Source of the DNA: Chloroflexota bacterium | GTDB taxonomy: Bacteria; Chloroflexota; Anaerolineae; Anaerolineales; Villigracilaceae | Assembly (NCBI GenBank): GCA_021796315.1 | Contig: JAJYOH010000295.1 | Coordinates: 1-7,373 of the forward strand | Direction: 5' to 3' | DNA: 7,373 nucleotides | Part shown: positions 1 through 6,956 of the stretch, one piece after another | Position numbering within the stretch: position 1 is the first letter of the stretch | How the letters are laid out: every line of letters begins with the position of its first letter | Position numbers and translations under genes: made by a program | The notes under the pieces: model-generated | Databases searched by the model: none | The model's input: the letters and a program-made list of their open reading frames with translations, nothing else | Told to the model about the DNA's origin: nothing

Positions 1-64
1 GCGCTTTAGAAAAATGGATTAGGATACCGGCAATTTCACCTATAAGCTGCCTTGAACAAAATTC

Positions 65-93
65 TTGACAAATCGAATTCGTTTGTGCATACT
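65..93 (+). promoter_or_regulatory. sigma70-type promoter for the oxidoreductase gene
   Basis: TTGACA at 65-70 matches the -35 consensus perfectly. After a 17-bp spacer comes CATACT at 88-93, which matches four of six -10 positions including the key A2 and T6. Transcription would start near 100, immediately before or inside the dyad at 101-120. The spacer itself holds a short dyad (CGAATTCG at 74-81, flanked by ACAAA and TTTGT), which could be a further protein site or chance. Spacing and orientation fit the plus-strand gene that follows. This is a sequence-pattern prediction with no transcription data. Confidence 0.55.
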
Positions 94-100
94 GATTCAT

Positions 101-120
101 AACTGATTGACTGGTCAGTT
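101..120. promoter_or_regulatory. putative repressor operator (TetR-like dyad)
   Basis: The site has outer arms AACTGA (101-106) and TCAGTT (115-120). Within it is an inner dyad, TGAC-TG-GTCA (108-117), in a slightly shifted register. An extra copy of the half-site ACTGA lies at 91-95. TGAC-NN-GTCA-like dyads resemble operators used by a number of TetR-family regulators; that similarity comes from general knowledge, not a search. Its place at the predicted transcription start would let a bound protein block initiation. No regulator gene is visible in the window. Confidence 0.45.
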
Positions 121-142
121 GAGAATTCAAAAATAAATAGTT

Positions 143-157
143 CAAGGTGTCACCTTG
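143..157. promoter_or_regulatory. perfect 15-bp palindrome in the oxidoreductase leader
   Basis: CAAGGTGTCACCTTG has two perfect 7-bp arms around a single central T. It lies downstream of the predicted promoter and ends 13 bases before the ATG at 171. It also covers the alternative GTG start at 147. It could be a second operator for a dimeric regulator. As RNA, a 1-nt loop is too tight for all seven pairs, so a DNA site is the likelier reading. The binding protein is unknown. Confidence 0.45.
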
Positions 158-170
158 TCGAAGAAAAACC

Positions 171-707
171 ATGCCAAGCCTTGTAGAAAATCAACCAAGG
201 GGTTTCTTGCGCTGGGGATTGCGTGCGCCGATCTGGCTCTATCGTGCGGGCCTCGGCTGGATACTTGGCGAACGCTTTCTGATGCTGAGCCACATCGGTC
301 GCAAAAGCGGCCTGCCTCGGCAAACGGTCATTGAAGTTGTCCGTCACGACAAGACAAGCGGCGCCTATTTTGTGGCCTCAGGCTGGGGCGCCAAATCGGA
401 TTGGTTCCAAAATATCCAGAAGAATCCCGAAGTCAAGATCAAGGTTGGCACGCGTCAAATGAATGTGATTGCGCAGCTCCTGAGTCTTGAAGATGCGTCC
501 CGAGAGTTGTTCATATATGCCAGGGATCATCCCGCCGCTTTTCATGAACTGTCGCAGGTGCTTGCGGGGCAGGCACTTAAAGGAACTGAAGAAGAATGCA
601 AGCAATTGGCTCGATCCATACCTGTGGTGGCGTTTCGACCAAAAGCGAAGACAGATACGGGATCGCAAACGGAATCTGGAAAAGAGTCCAGGCGTACCCA
701 TCCGTGA
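171..707 (+). CDS. nitroreductase-family deazaflavin (F420)-dependent oxidoreductase
   Basis: This is a Ddn-like (DUF385) split-barrel protein. The family uses reduced cofactor F420 to reduce quinones, nitro compounds or other small electrophiles, and members are cytosolic or loosely membrane-associated. Counting from the ATG at 171 (178 residues), the visible family hallmarks are a hydrophobic, aromatic N-terminal helix (about 10-33), the GRKSG..R cofactor-binding motif (43-50), and the block ASGWGAKSDWFQNIQKNP (69-86), equivalent to the family's 'GG...P.W..NL..NP'. Beta-strand sequence (VKIKVG) follows, and the C-terminal tail is charged and low-complexity (about 157-178). The frame opens earlier at a GTG (147), giving 186 residues. 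I prefer ATG 171 because the GTG lies inside a perfect palindrome and the extra residues are not family-like. Neither start has a strong Shine-Dalgarno; GAAG sits 7 nt before the ATG. The gene is convergent with livF. The substrate cannot be told from sequence. Confidence 0.85.
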   Translation: MPSLVENQPRGFLRWGLRAPIWLYRAGLGWILGERFLMLSHIGRKSGLPRQTVIEVVRHDKTSGAYFVASGWGAKSDWFQNIQKNPEVKIKVGTRQMNVIAQLLSLEDASRELFIYARDHPAAFHELSQVLAGQALKGTEEECKQLARSIPVVAFRPKAKTDTGSQTESGKESRRTHP

Positions 708-720
708 TGCCAGACAGGTT

Positions 721-1443
721 TCAAGATTCTGATAGCATTCCACCAAGATAAAGGCGGCTGATCTGGGGATTATCCAATATCTCTTTATGCGTGCCTTCCA
801 GACGCACCAGTCCGCTCTCCATAACCACGCCATGCGTCGAGACTCCCAGCCCCGTGCGTACATTCTGTTCAACCAGAAGGATCGTCCGGCCAGTATTGCG
901 CATGAGCATGATGGTATCGAAGACTTGCTTGAGCGTCTTTGGATCCAGTCCCATTGACGGCTCATCCAGCAGAATAAGCGCCGGGTCAAGCATGAGACAG
1001 CGAGCAAACTCAACCAGACGCTGCTGTCCGCCCGAAAGGTTTCCGGCTTTATCGTTGGCGCGTTCCTTTACCACCGGAAAAAGTTCCTCGACTTCGCTCA
1101 AACGTTTCCTGACCAGGGCTGAGTCATTAAGCAGGAAGGCACCCAACCTGACATTTTCTCTGACCGAGATATCAGGAAACAAGCTGTGGTTTTGCGGGAC
1201 CTGCACAATGCCCAATGACAGGATTTGCCGCGGTTTCAGACCGCCAATTGGGTGGCCTTTAAAAACGATCTCACCCACGCGAGGCTTCAAGAGTCCGCTG
1301 ATGGCCCGCAACACCGTTGACTTTCCAGCGCCATTCGGGCCGACAATGCAGGTAACGGATCCCGGCTCGACGTCGAGATTGACACCTTTGAGAACATCAC
1401 TACCATCATACCCAGCAACAATATTATGTAGACTCAGCAACAT
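721..1443 (-). CDS. livF: branched-chain amino acid ABC transporter ATP-binding protein LivF
   Basis: This is one of the two cytoplasmic ATPases that power the Liv/HAAT-type importer. It has 240 residues, the usual family length. Visible motifs are Walker A GPNGAGKST (35-43), Q-loop Gln84, signature LSGGQQR (136-142), and Walker B LILLDEP (156-162) with catalytic Glu161. The switch position reads VEQN, with Gln193 in place of His; this is characteristic of LivF as opposed to LivG, so it separates the two ATPases. The start ATG is 2 nt after the livG stop and is preceded by GGGAG at 7-nt spacing. It is the last gene of the minus-strand unit. Only 13 bp separate its stop from the stop of the convergent oxidoreductase gene, and no terminator hairpin is visible there. 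Confidence 0.95.
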   Translation of the reverse strand: MLLSLHNIVAGYDGSDVLKGVNLDVEPGSVTCIVGPNGAGKSTVLRAISGLLKPRVGEIVFKGHPIGGLKPRQILSLGIVQVPQNHSLFPDISVRENVRLGAFLLNDSALVRKRLSEVEELFPVVKERANDKAGNLSGGQQRLVEFARCLMLDPALILLDEPSMGLDPKTLKQVFDTIMLMRNTGRTILLVEQNVRTGLGVSTHGVVMESGLVRLEGTHKEILDNPQISRLYLGGMLSES

Positions 1444-1445
1444 TT

Positions 1446-2177
1446 TCAGTCTCCCAAATAAGCTTCCAATACTGCCGGGTTCTTGCGCACCTGTTCAGGA
1501 GTCCCCTCGGCAATTTTCGATCCGCGGTGCATCACCATGACTGTGTCGCATAATCCCATCACGAATTCCATGTTGTGCTCAACGACCAGAAAAGTCACCC
1601 CATTTTTGTTGAGGGTACGGATGCGCTCGGATAAGTGAATAATCATGGTCGGATTCACCCCTCCAGCTGGTTCATCCAATAGAATAACGCGCGGTTCAGC
1701 GATCAGGATATAGGCAAACTCAAGCAGTTTTTTTTGACCATAGGACAGGTTCGCGGCTGGAACATCCTTGAGCTGCGTGATGCCGACAAAATCGAGCAGT
1801 TCGAGAGCGCGTTGTTGCTCGTGCGATAAACTCCAGCGGCTCAACAAGGCCTTGATCCCTTCACGTTGCGCGGCCACGTGCATATTCTCCAGCACGGTCA
1901 GCCGGGGAAAGATGCGGGTCAGTTGAAAGGTGCGGCCAATGCCGAGTTCGAAGACCCGGTCCGGCGTCAGGTTTGTAATGGGCTTCCCATCAAACTGGAT
2001 GCTCCCCTGATCAACCGTTTCATATCCTGTAATGACGTTGAACAATGTGGTCTTCCCGGAACCGTTCGGTCCAATCAACCCGGTAATGGAACCCTGCTCG
2101 ACCGTGATCGAACAGGCATCCAAGGCGAGGATACCGCCAAATGATTTGGAGACGTTACCCGCTGCCAATAGACTCAT
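1446..2177 (-). CDS. livG: branched-chain amino acid ABC transporter ATP-binding protein LivG
   Basis: This is the second ATPase of the importer and forms a heterodimer with LivF under the LivH/LivM permeases. It has 243 residues. Motifs are Walker A GPNGSGKTT (36-44), Q-loop Gln85 in GRTFQ, signature LSYGQ (144-148), Walker B VILLDEP (164-170), a GGVNP D-loop region, and H-loop VEHN with His201. The GRTFQ, LSYGQ and VEHNM patterns are typical of LivG. The Leu-rich insert between Walker A and the signature (about 104-125) is shorter than in some enteric LivG proteins. The start overlaps the livM stop as ATGA, implying translational coupling; the separate Shine-Dalgarno is weak. Substrate specificity is set by the binding protein, not by this subunit. 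Confidence 0.95.
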   Translation of the reverse strand: MSLLAAGNVSKSFGGILALDACSITVEQGSITGLIGPNGSGKTTLFNVITGYETVDQGSIQFDGKPITNLTPDRVFELGIGRTFQLTRIFPRLTVLENMHVAAQREGIKALLSRWSLSHEQQRALELLDFVGITQLKDVPAANLSYGQKKLLEFAYILIAEPRVILLDEPAGGVNPTMIIHLSERIRTLNKNGVTFLVVEHNMEFVMGLCDTVMVMHRGSKIAEGTPEQVRKNPAVLEAYLGD

Positions 2178-3205
2178 GATTTCATCCCGTCCTTGTTCCC
2201 ACTACCACCAGACAAAACGGGGTCTCCTGAATCGGTCTTGATACCCCGTTTGGCTCTCCAATTGAGCCAGTATTTATTTAAAGTGGGGATGATACCTTCG
2301 GGCAACAGAAGAATAATGGTCAGGAACATGCCACCATAGATGATCAGGTAATATCCATTTTGGCTGAATTGCATCGTAAAGTATTGCTGAGCAGGCTCCA
2401 AAATAAGAGCTCCGAGAATTGGGCCCGCCAGAGTGCCCAGGCCTCCCAGGAATCCCATCAGAGCCAATGCAATATCGAAGAGCGGGTCGAATGCAAAGGC
2501 TGGGTAAATGGATTCGAGAAAATAGGCATGTACGGCTCCCGCCATCCCGACAAAGAAGGCGGATATTACGAAAGCAATCAGCTTGGACGGTCCGGTTTTG
2601 ACGCCGAGACCCAGGGCCCTGTCCTCATCATCGCGGATTGCGAGTAAGCCAAGACCAAATTTCGAGTTGCGAATCCACCACGAAACGCCCAGGGCAAGCA
2701 GGAGCATAGCAAGCGCAACATAGTAGAAAGGCATATTGAAGAAAACGCCGCCCCAGCCGATCGGGATAGGCAGGCTCAGTCCGACCGAGCCATTGGTAAT
2801 ACTGCGCAGGTTAAAGGCCATAGGCTGCATGATGAAGAAGATGGCAATCGTGATCACCACGAAAGTATGCTTGCGCGTGCGCAATGAAATCCAACCTATC
2901 AGAACCGAGAATACCGCTGCGATCAGACCGGCGAGCGGGACAAGCAAGAAGGGAACATAGCCTCCTGGAATTTGCCATTCCTTGCACATAATTGCCAGAG
3001 CGTAGGAGCCAATGCCAAAAAAGGCGGCATGACCGAGCGCAATGTAACCGGTATATCCTGAAAAGATATTCCAGGCGGTCGTGGCTGTGGCGTAAAGCAA
3101 AGTAAAGACCGCTATGGTAGTGACAGCCGGGTTTGAAAACACCTGGGGGAACACAATGAATACAGCCAGCAGAGCAATAAGACCTGTTTTTTTAACCATG
3201 CTCAT
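2174..3205 (-). CDS. livM: branched-chain amino acid ABC transporter permease LivM
   Basis: This is an integral membrane permease that pairs with LivH to form the translocation path. With the ATG at 3205 it has 343 residues, normal for LivM. Hydrophobic segments alternate with short loops through most of the protein. The LivM signature YTGYIALGHAAFFGIGSYA lies at about 51-69, and the ATPase-coupling loop FGLGLLAIRDDEDRALGLGV at about 183-202. The C-terminal end (about 310-343) is a polar, Gly/Ser-rich cytoplasmic tail. The frame is open upstream to 3307, but that extension is non-hydrophobic and lies entirely inside livH. The 3205 start has an ATGA overlap with the livH stop and AGGA 4 nt upstream, and is followed at once by a membrane segment. 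A second ATG at 3199 is also possible. The 3' end overlaps livG by 4 nt. Confidence 0.93.
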   Translation of the reverse strand: MSMVKKTGLIALLAVFIVFPQVFSNPAVTTIAVFTLLYATATTAWNIFSGYTGYIALGHAAFFGIGSYALAIMCKEWQIPGGYVPFLLVPLAGLIAAVFSVLIGWISLRTRKHTFVVITIAIFFIMQPMAFNLRSITNGSVGLSLPIPIGWGGVFFNMPFYYVALAMLLLALGVSWWIRNSKFGLGLLAIRDDEDRALGLGVKTGPSKLIAFVISAFFVGMAGAVHAYFLESIYPAFAFDPLFDIALALMGFLGGLGTLAGPILGALILEPAQQYFTMQFSQNGYYLIIYGGMFLTIILLLPEGIIPTLNKYWLNWRAKRGIKTDSGDPVLSGGSGNKDGMKS

Positions 3206-4077
3206 TGTTTCCTGCCTTCGGCTTGACCAAAGAGGCCCTGAGGACGAACAATCATGATAGTAATCAGGAGTACAAAGAAAACCGTAGTAGCCCATACTGG
3301 CGACCAAACAACGGCGGTCACATCCTCGATCACCAACATACCTAACGAAGCAATGAGAGCGCCTCTCAAGCTGCCCATCCCTCCGAGAATGATGATGACC
3401 AGTAAGCGTGAGATCAAATCGTAGAGACTGGCCGGATTAAACGCATAAGTAGCGCCATAAGCCATTCCACCCGCTGCCGCCAAAGCCACACCAATACCGA
3501 ATGTGATCGCCGATACGCGCTCAACATCAATACCGATCAGTTGGGCCGCCGTACGGTTTTGCATGGAAGCCAGCAGGCTATATCCGAATTTCGTCCGATA
3601 CAAAAGCAGGTATAGAAGCCCCAGCAGGACAACACTGAGCGCAAAGCCAAAGACGTAGATGTATGCGAGGTAAAAGCCGCCAACCTCGAAAGAAGCCGTG
3701 ACATACCAGGCTTGCAATTGGACTATATTATTCGAAAAGAATATTCCCAGTATGCCTTCAATAATCAGCGCGATACCGAAGGTAACCAGAATCGAGAGAG
3801 TAGTGCGATCGCGCTTGAGCGGTCGGATGAAAGCCCACTCGAGTAATATGCCCAAAAGAAACATAGCGGGCATGGTGATAAGCAGCCCCAGAAAAAGATC
3901 AATTTGAAAATATTCCTGCAAAATGTAGCTTAGATAGGCTCCCAAGATAACCAGCGCTCCCTGCCCAACGTTGATGATATCCATTACGCCAAAAACAAGC
4001 GTTAATCCCGATGCCATTAAGGCATAGATACCGCCTGTTAGTATTCCCGTGATGACAGCATCCACAATCAATTTCAT
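3202..4077 (-). CDS. livH: branched-chain amino acid ABC transporter permease LivH
   Basis: This is the partner permease of LivM, located in the cytoplasmic membrane. It has 291 residues, the standard length. The N-terminal segment with GLTLVFGVMDIINVGQGALVI (about 24-44) is the conserved LivH helix pair. A coupling loop TKFGYSLLASMQNRTAAQLIG lies at about 162-182, and GGMGSLRGALIA (232-243) before the last helices is another family block. About eight membrane segments can be read from the hydrophobicity. GGAG lies 7 nt before the ATG and fixes the start. The gene is 143 nt from the binding-protein gene, and that gap contains a strong palindrome. Its stop overlaps the livM start as ATGA. Confidence 0.95.
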   Translation of the reverse strand: MKLIVDAVITGILTGGIYALMASGLTLVFGVMDIINVGQGALVILGAYLSYILQEYFQIDLFLGLLITMPAMFLLGILLEWAFIRPLKRDRTTLSILVTFGIALIIEGILGIFFSNNIVQLQAWYVTASFEVGGFYLAYIYVFGFALSVVLLGLLYLLLYRTKFGYSLLASMQNRTAAQLIGIDVERVSAITFGIGVALAAAGGMAYGATYAFNPASLYDLISRLLVIIILGGMGSLRGALIASLGMLVIEDVTAVVWSPVWATTVFFVLLITIMIVRPQGLFGQAEGRKQ

Positions 4078-4168
4078 GGTTGAACTCCATCTGAGCGAAC
4101 CATAGTGTTTTTCTCGAAGATCGCTCTCTCACTTTACCGAATTACTTCTGAGCCTGGTCAATTCATCT

Positions 4169-4203
4169 CTCGTAGGGGTGACCAGTATGGTCGCCCCTAC
4201 GAG
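4169..4203. repeat. 35-bp palindromic repeat element between binding-protein and permease genes
   Basis: CTCGTAGGGGTGACC (4169-4183) and GGTCGCCCCTACGAG (4189-4203) pair over 15 positions with one imperfect pair, around the loop AGTAT. The imperfect pair would be U-G in a plus-strand transcript and A-C in the minus-strand transcript. The GTAGGGG-GACC / GGTC-CCCCTAC core resembles short dispersed palindromes that I recall from Chloroflexota and cyanobacterial genomes; only one copy lies in this window, so its repeat nature is inferred. No T-run follows on the minus strand, so it is not a classical terminator. In the operon mRNA it would form a stable hairpin directly after the binding-protein cistron, where it could protect the upstream message or reduce permease expression. 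Confidence 0.7.
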
Positions 4204-4220
4204 CCTATAATGTGATTAAC

Positions 4221-5507
4221 TTATTTGGGCCAGTCCATCTTTGGATATTCTGGCGCTGCTACAGCAGAAGCAGCCGGATAAACAGGGATGAATTTGCCAC
4301 CTTGCCATTGGAACAGAAGCGCCACCGCAAGAATGTTCTGTCCGACATCGTCAAATTTCACAGGTCCTTCCACGGTAGTGAAGGTATCGCCTGAATGCAA
4401 CTCAGCAATGAGCTTGGCATTGTCGAGACTCTGGTTTTTCTCCACAGCCTGCTGGACGACCTGCCCGACAGAGTAGCCTTCGGCCACATCTCCGTTGATG
4501 CCTTCAGGAGTTCCACCATACTGGGCAAGATATGCCTTAACGAATTCGGCATTGCCGGGATAGTTTGCGCCGGTATACCAGAGATTTCCGGTCATGATTC
4601 CTTCTGCATTGCCTTCACCACCTACTGCAGTTAGAAAATCTTTTCCTAGATCGGGGCCGGATGTTGCGATAAACGCCTTGGGGTTATAGTGCTGCTGTTT
4701 AAATCTCTGCATGAAAGCCTGCAAGGAAGGCAACCCAATAAACCCACCAACAAAGACATCTGCCTTGGACGCAATGACCTTATCTGCAATCGGGTTGTAA
4801 TCGGTTGTTTCTGCAGGCATGACATCATAATATGCAGTCTTAATACCGGCCGCCTCCATCGTGGCTTTCAAGCGGTCAACCTGTGGTGAGGTAAACGGAT
4901 CGTCTTCAGTTGCATAGGCGATTGAGGTAGGCCGTTGGTCCGCTGGAAGCGACAGGAGGAACGTCCCGAAACTATCCAGGTTAAAGACAATTGGTAGTGC
5001 CACATCAAAGACATTTTTCAAGCCGCGGTTAAAAACGGATGGGGCACCGCCTGCACCTTCCACCATGGCATAGCCATAGCGATCGGCTACGACAGAAGCC
5101 GGCTTTGTCAGCAGGGATGAATACGGACCAAACACCAGATCCACTTTATCGACCGTGATCAACTTCTGATAATTTGTTTGGACTTGATCGGGGCTGCTGG
5201 CATCCGAAAGAATATCCAGTTGGACTTGACGACCAAGCAAACCGCCGTTCTTATTAATGGTATCAGCCCAGAGTTGATAGCCTTGTTTAAAACCCAGACC
5301 ATCAGCCGAGAAATCACCCGAGAGCGATAACGAAATACCGATCTTAATGGGTGGCTCGGCGGTAGGTGCTTCGGTTGGCACTTGTGCGGCCGGGGCCGCA
5401 GTGGCAGGAGCCTGAGTCGGCGCGGCGGTAGCTGCTGGTCCGCAGGCAGTGATCAACATGCTCACTATCAGGATATTAATCAATACATACCAAAACTTGG
5501 GTTTCAT
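4221..5507 (-). CDS. livK: branched-chain amino acid type ABC transporter substrate-binding lipoprotein
   Basis: This extracytoplasmic receptor (periplasmic-binding-protein family 6, Leu/Ile/Val type) captures the ligand and delivers it to LivH/LivM. It has 428 residues. The signal peptide has a Lys-containing start, a hydrophobic core (about 6-19) and lipobox ITAC with the lipidated cysteine at 22. An Ala/Pro/Thr/Gln-rich linker follows (23-53), typical of Chloroflexota lipoproteins. The mature domain begins at IKIGISLSLSGDF (54 on), the first strand and ligand loop of this family. Blocks such as VDLVFGPYSS and NGDVAEGYSVGQVV support the fold. AAGGAG at 7-nt spacing makes the start clear. 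The ligand is not certain: this family also binds amides, urea, aromatic acids and other amino acids. The symbol reflects operon position more than proven specificity. Confidence 0.92.
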   Translation of the reverse strand: MKPKFWYVLINILIVSMLITACGPAATAAPTQAPATAAPAAQVPTEAPTAEPPIKIGISLSLSGDFSADGLGFKQGYQLWADTINKNGGLLGRQVQLDILSDASSPDQVQTNYQKLITVDKVDLVFGPYSSLLTKPASVVADRYGYAMVEGAGGAPSVFNRGLKNVFDVALPIVFNLDSFGTFLLSLPADQRPTSIAYATEDDPFTSPQVDRLKATMEAAGIKTAYYDVMPAETTDYNPIADKVIASKADVFVGGFIGLPSLQAFMQRFKQQHYNPKAFIATSGPDLGKDFLTAVGGEGNAEGIMTGNLWYTGANYPGNAEFVKAYLAQYGGTPEGINGDVAEGYSVGQVVQQAVEKNQSLDNAKLIAELHSGDTFTTVEGPVKFDDVGQNILAVALLFQWQGGKFIPVYPAASAVAAPEYPKMDWPK

Positions 5508-5568
5508 TTCTTTTCTCCTTTGGCAATCGAAAAAAATTTTGACTTACGCTTGAAAAAGACACCTCAAT

Positions 5569-5604
5569 TCAATGTTTATCGCGTTCACCTCCTTTACGAT
5601 TCAT
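5569..5604 (-). CDS. possible 11-residue mini-ORF (leader peptide?)
   Basis: The sequence reads MNRKGGERDKH and stop. Its ATG overlaps the E2 stop codon as ATGA. A GGAGG at 5613-5617, inside the last E2 codons, sits 8 nt upstream, which is good ribosome-binding spacing. The peptide is strongly charged and has no recognisable family. Its own codons contain a second, near-perfect Shine-Dalgarno (AAAGGAGGTGA at 5585-5595) with no ordinary ORF behind it. It ends 61 nt before the binding-protein ATG. It could be a translated leader that couples or regulates binding-protein expression, the residue of a decayed gene, or chance. No conservation evidence is available from one sequence. Confidence 0.25.
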   Translation of the reverse strand: MNRKGGERDKH

Positions 5605-6956
5605 GTCAGCAACCTCCATGGATCTTCGATCAGATTTGAAAGATCATCGAGGAATTTCGCTCCACGTGCGCCATCCACCACGCGATGGTCACAGGAAAGG
5701 GTCAGCACCATCATGGGCCGTATCACCGCCTGACCATTAACCGGCACAACACGCTCGGCAATGCGGCCCACAGCCAGGATGGCGGCCTGTGGTGTGTTAA
5801 CAATTGCATTGAAGGCATCCACGTTGTACATGCCCAGATTGGATAAAGTGAACGTACCGTCGGATATATCTGCCGGACGCAATTTGCGACTCTGCGCCCG
5901 CCCGATCAAATCCTGACGTCGAACTGCTATCTCACCAATGGAAGCTAGATCAGCCCCACGGATGACCGGGACGATCAGCCCCTCGTCAGTGGCAACGGCG
6001 ATTCCCACATTTACATCTTGATTGAATTGAATGCCGTCCTCCGCCCAGGCTGCGTTCACTTGCGGATGGCCGCGCAAAGTAACGCCAATCAGTTTTACAA
6101 GCAGGTCGGTAAAGGTCAGTTTGACATTGGTCTGTTTTTCAACAGTGGAAATGATTTGTTTGCGCCATCCGATCAAGTTGCCAGCGTTCACTTCGCGCAT
6201 GAGGTAGAAATGAGGAACCGTCGTCCAGCTATTGGACATGTGTTCCGCCATCACGCGCCAGACTGTGCCCATGCTCTCCACTTTACCCAATGCCTGCGCA
6301 GGCATCGCAGATTCAGGAACGTCCCCGGCCAGCACTGCTCCATCCGGGCCTGAGCCGCGAATGGATGAGAGCTTAAGACCGCGTTCGGATACAAGTCTGC
6401 GGGCTTTAGGAGAGGCGAGTGTAAGGCGCGTCTGAGAGAAAATGTTTGTTGACACACTTGTGTTGAGCGCCGTCGAAACAGTGGCAGGCTTGGGCGGAGT
6501 CTGAGGCGTCGAGTTGACGTAAGCTAGCACATCCGCTTTTTCGATCCGTTTGCCATTGGACCTCAGCAGTGTCAGATCGATTTTGTGTTCTTCGGCAATC
6601 TTGCGCGCCAACGGAGAAATATCGATAGGAGCCGCGTTTGCCGGGACAACTTTCGGCGCGGGCGCGCTCAGCGTGCGCCCTGAGACTGTTGGAGCAACTG
6701 ATGCGGGTGGATTCTCTCCGGGGGCTAGCAGCCAGGCTATCGTTTGTCCGACCGGTACTTCATCCCCCTCTTTGATAAGGAGGCCGCCCAAAATCCCCGA
6801 ATCAGGCGACGGAATCTCAACCGTCACCTTGTCGGTTTCAACTTCCATAATTGGCTCGCCCTTTGTAACGGACTCGCCATCGCGCTTAAGCCAGCGCAAG
6901 AGACGCCCTGTCTCCTGGGCCATCTCGAGCGCGGGCATGATTACGCTGGTCGCCAT
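5601..6956 (-). CDS. 2-oxo acid dehydrogenase complex E2 (dihydrolipoamide acyltransferase)
   Basis: This is the core subunit of a pyruvate-, branched-chain- or acetoin-type dehydrogenase complex; it transfers acyl groups from lipoyl-lysine to CoA. It has 451 residues. Domains in order are one lipoyl domain (about 3-78) with the lipoylated Lys43 in ETDKV, a Pro/Ala linker, a first peripheral-subunit-binding domain (about 112-147, ISPLARKIAEEHKIDL), a Ser/Thr-rich linker, a second such domain (about 181-213, ASPKARRLVSERGLKL...GSGPDG), and the catalytic domain (about 225-451). The active-site motif DHRVVDG carries His424 and Asp428. The two subunit-binding domains are the notable feature, since one is usual. 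The start ATG directly follows the TAG of the M24 gene, with GAGG 4 nt upstream. E1 and E3 are not in the window. Which 2-oxo acid is used cannot be decided, though the neighbouring Liv transporter favours branched-chain substrates. Confidence 0.93.
   Translation of the reverse strand: MATSVIMPALEMAQETGRLLRWLKRDGESVTKGEPIMEVETDKVTVEIPSPDSGILGGLLIKEGDEVPVGQTIAWLLAPGENPPASVAPTVSGRTLSAPAPKVVPANAAPIDISPLARKIAEEHKIDLTLLRSNGKRIEKADVLAYVNSTPQTPPKPATVSTALNTSVSTNIFSQTRLTLASPKARRLVSERGLKLSSIRGSGPDGAVLAGDVPESAMPAQALGKVESMGTVWRVMAEHMSNSWTTVPHFYLMREVNAGNLIGWRKQIISTVEKQTNVKLTFTDLLVKLIGVTLRGHPQVNAAWAEDGIQFNQDVNVGIAVATDEGLIVPVIRGADLASIGEIAVRRQDLIGRAQSRKLRPADISDGTFTLSNLGMYNVDAFNAIVNTPQAAILAVGRIAERVVPVNGQAVIRPMMVLTLSCDHRVVDGARGAKFLDDLSNLIEDPWRLLT

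Noticed and set aside
3..68. Open frame from the left edge ending in TGA at 66-68, possibly the 3' end of an upstream gene.
   Set aside because: Only 21 codons are visible, the residues match nothing I recognise, and the stop overlaps the predicted -35 box. A frame this short is easily open by chance.
863..871. Gln instead of His at the switch (H-loop) position of LivF.
   Set aside because: VEQN is the normal LivF form; LivG in the same operon keeps VEHN. It is not a defect.
791..1540. Long plus-strand frame (249 codons) antisense to livF.
   Set aside because: Its sequence is the complement of conserved ATPase motifs, it has no family resemblance, and it is rich in Ser/Arg/Pro as expected of a shadow frame. 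The same applies to the other antisense frames opposite the E2 and livM genes and to the minus-strand frame at 378-1013.
3206..3307. N-terminal extension of LivM by 34 residues.
   Set aside because: It lies wholly inside livH, is rich in Tyr/Ser/Cys rather than resembling a LivM N-terminus, and the ATG at 3205 has the ATGA overlap and a ribosome binding site.
4184..4188. Reading the 4169-4203 hairpin as a Rho-independent terminator.
   Set aside because: No T-tract follows the stem on either strand, and the permease and ATPase genes needed by the transporter lie downstream.
5521..5600. Possible internal promoter for the binding-protein gene (TTGAAT, GATAAA-like hexamers on the minus strand).
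   Set aside because: No pair of hexamers has acceptable spacing together with two good matches, so I do not call one, though a promoter cannot be excluded.
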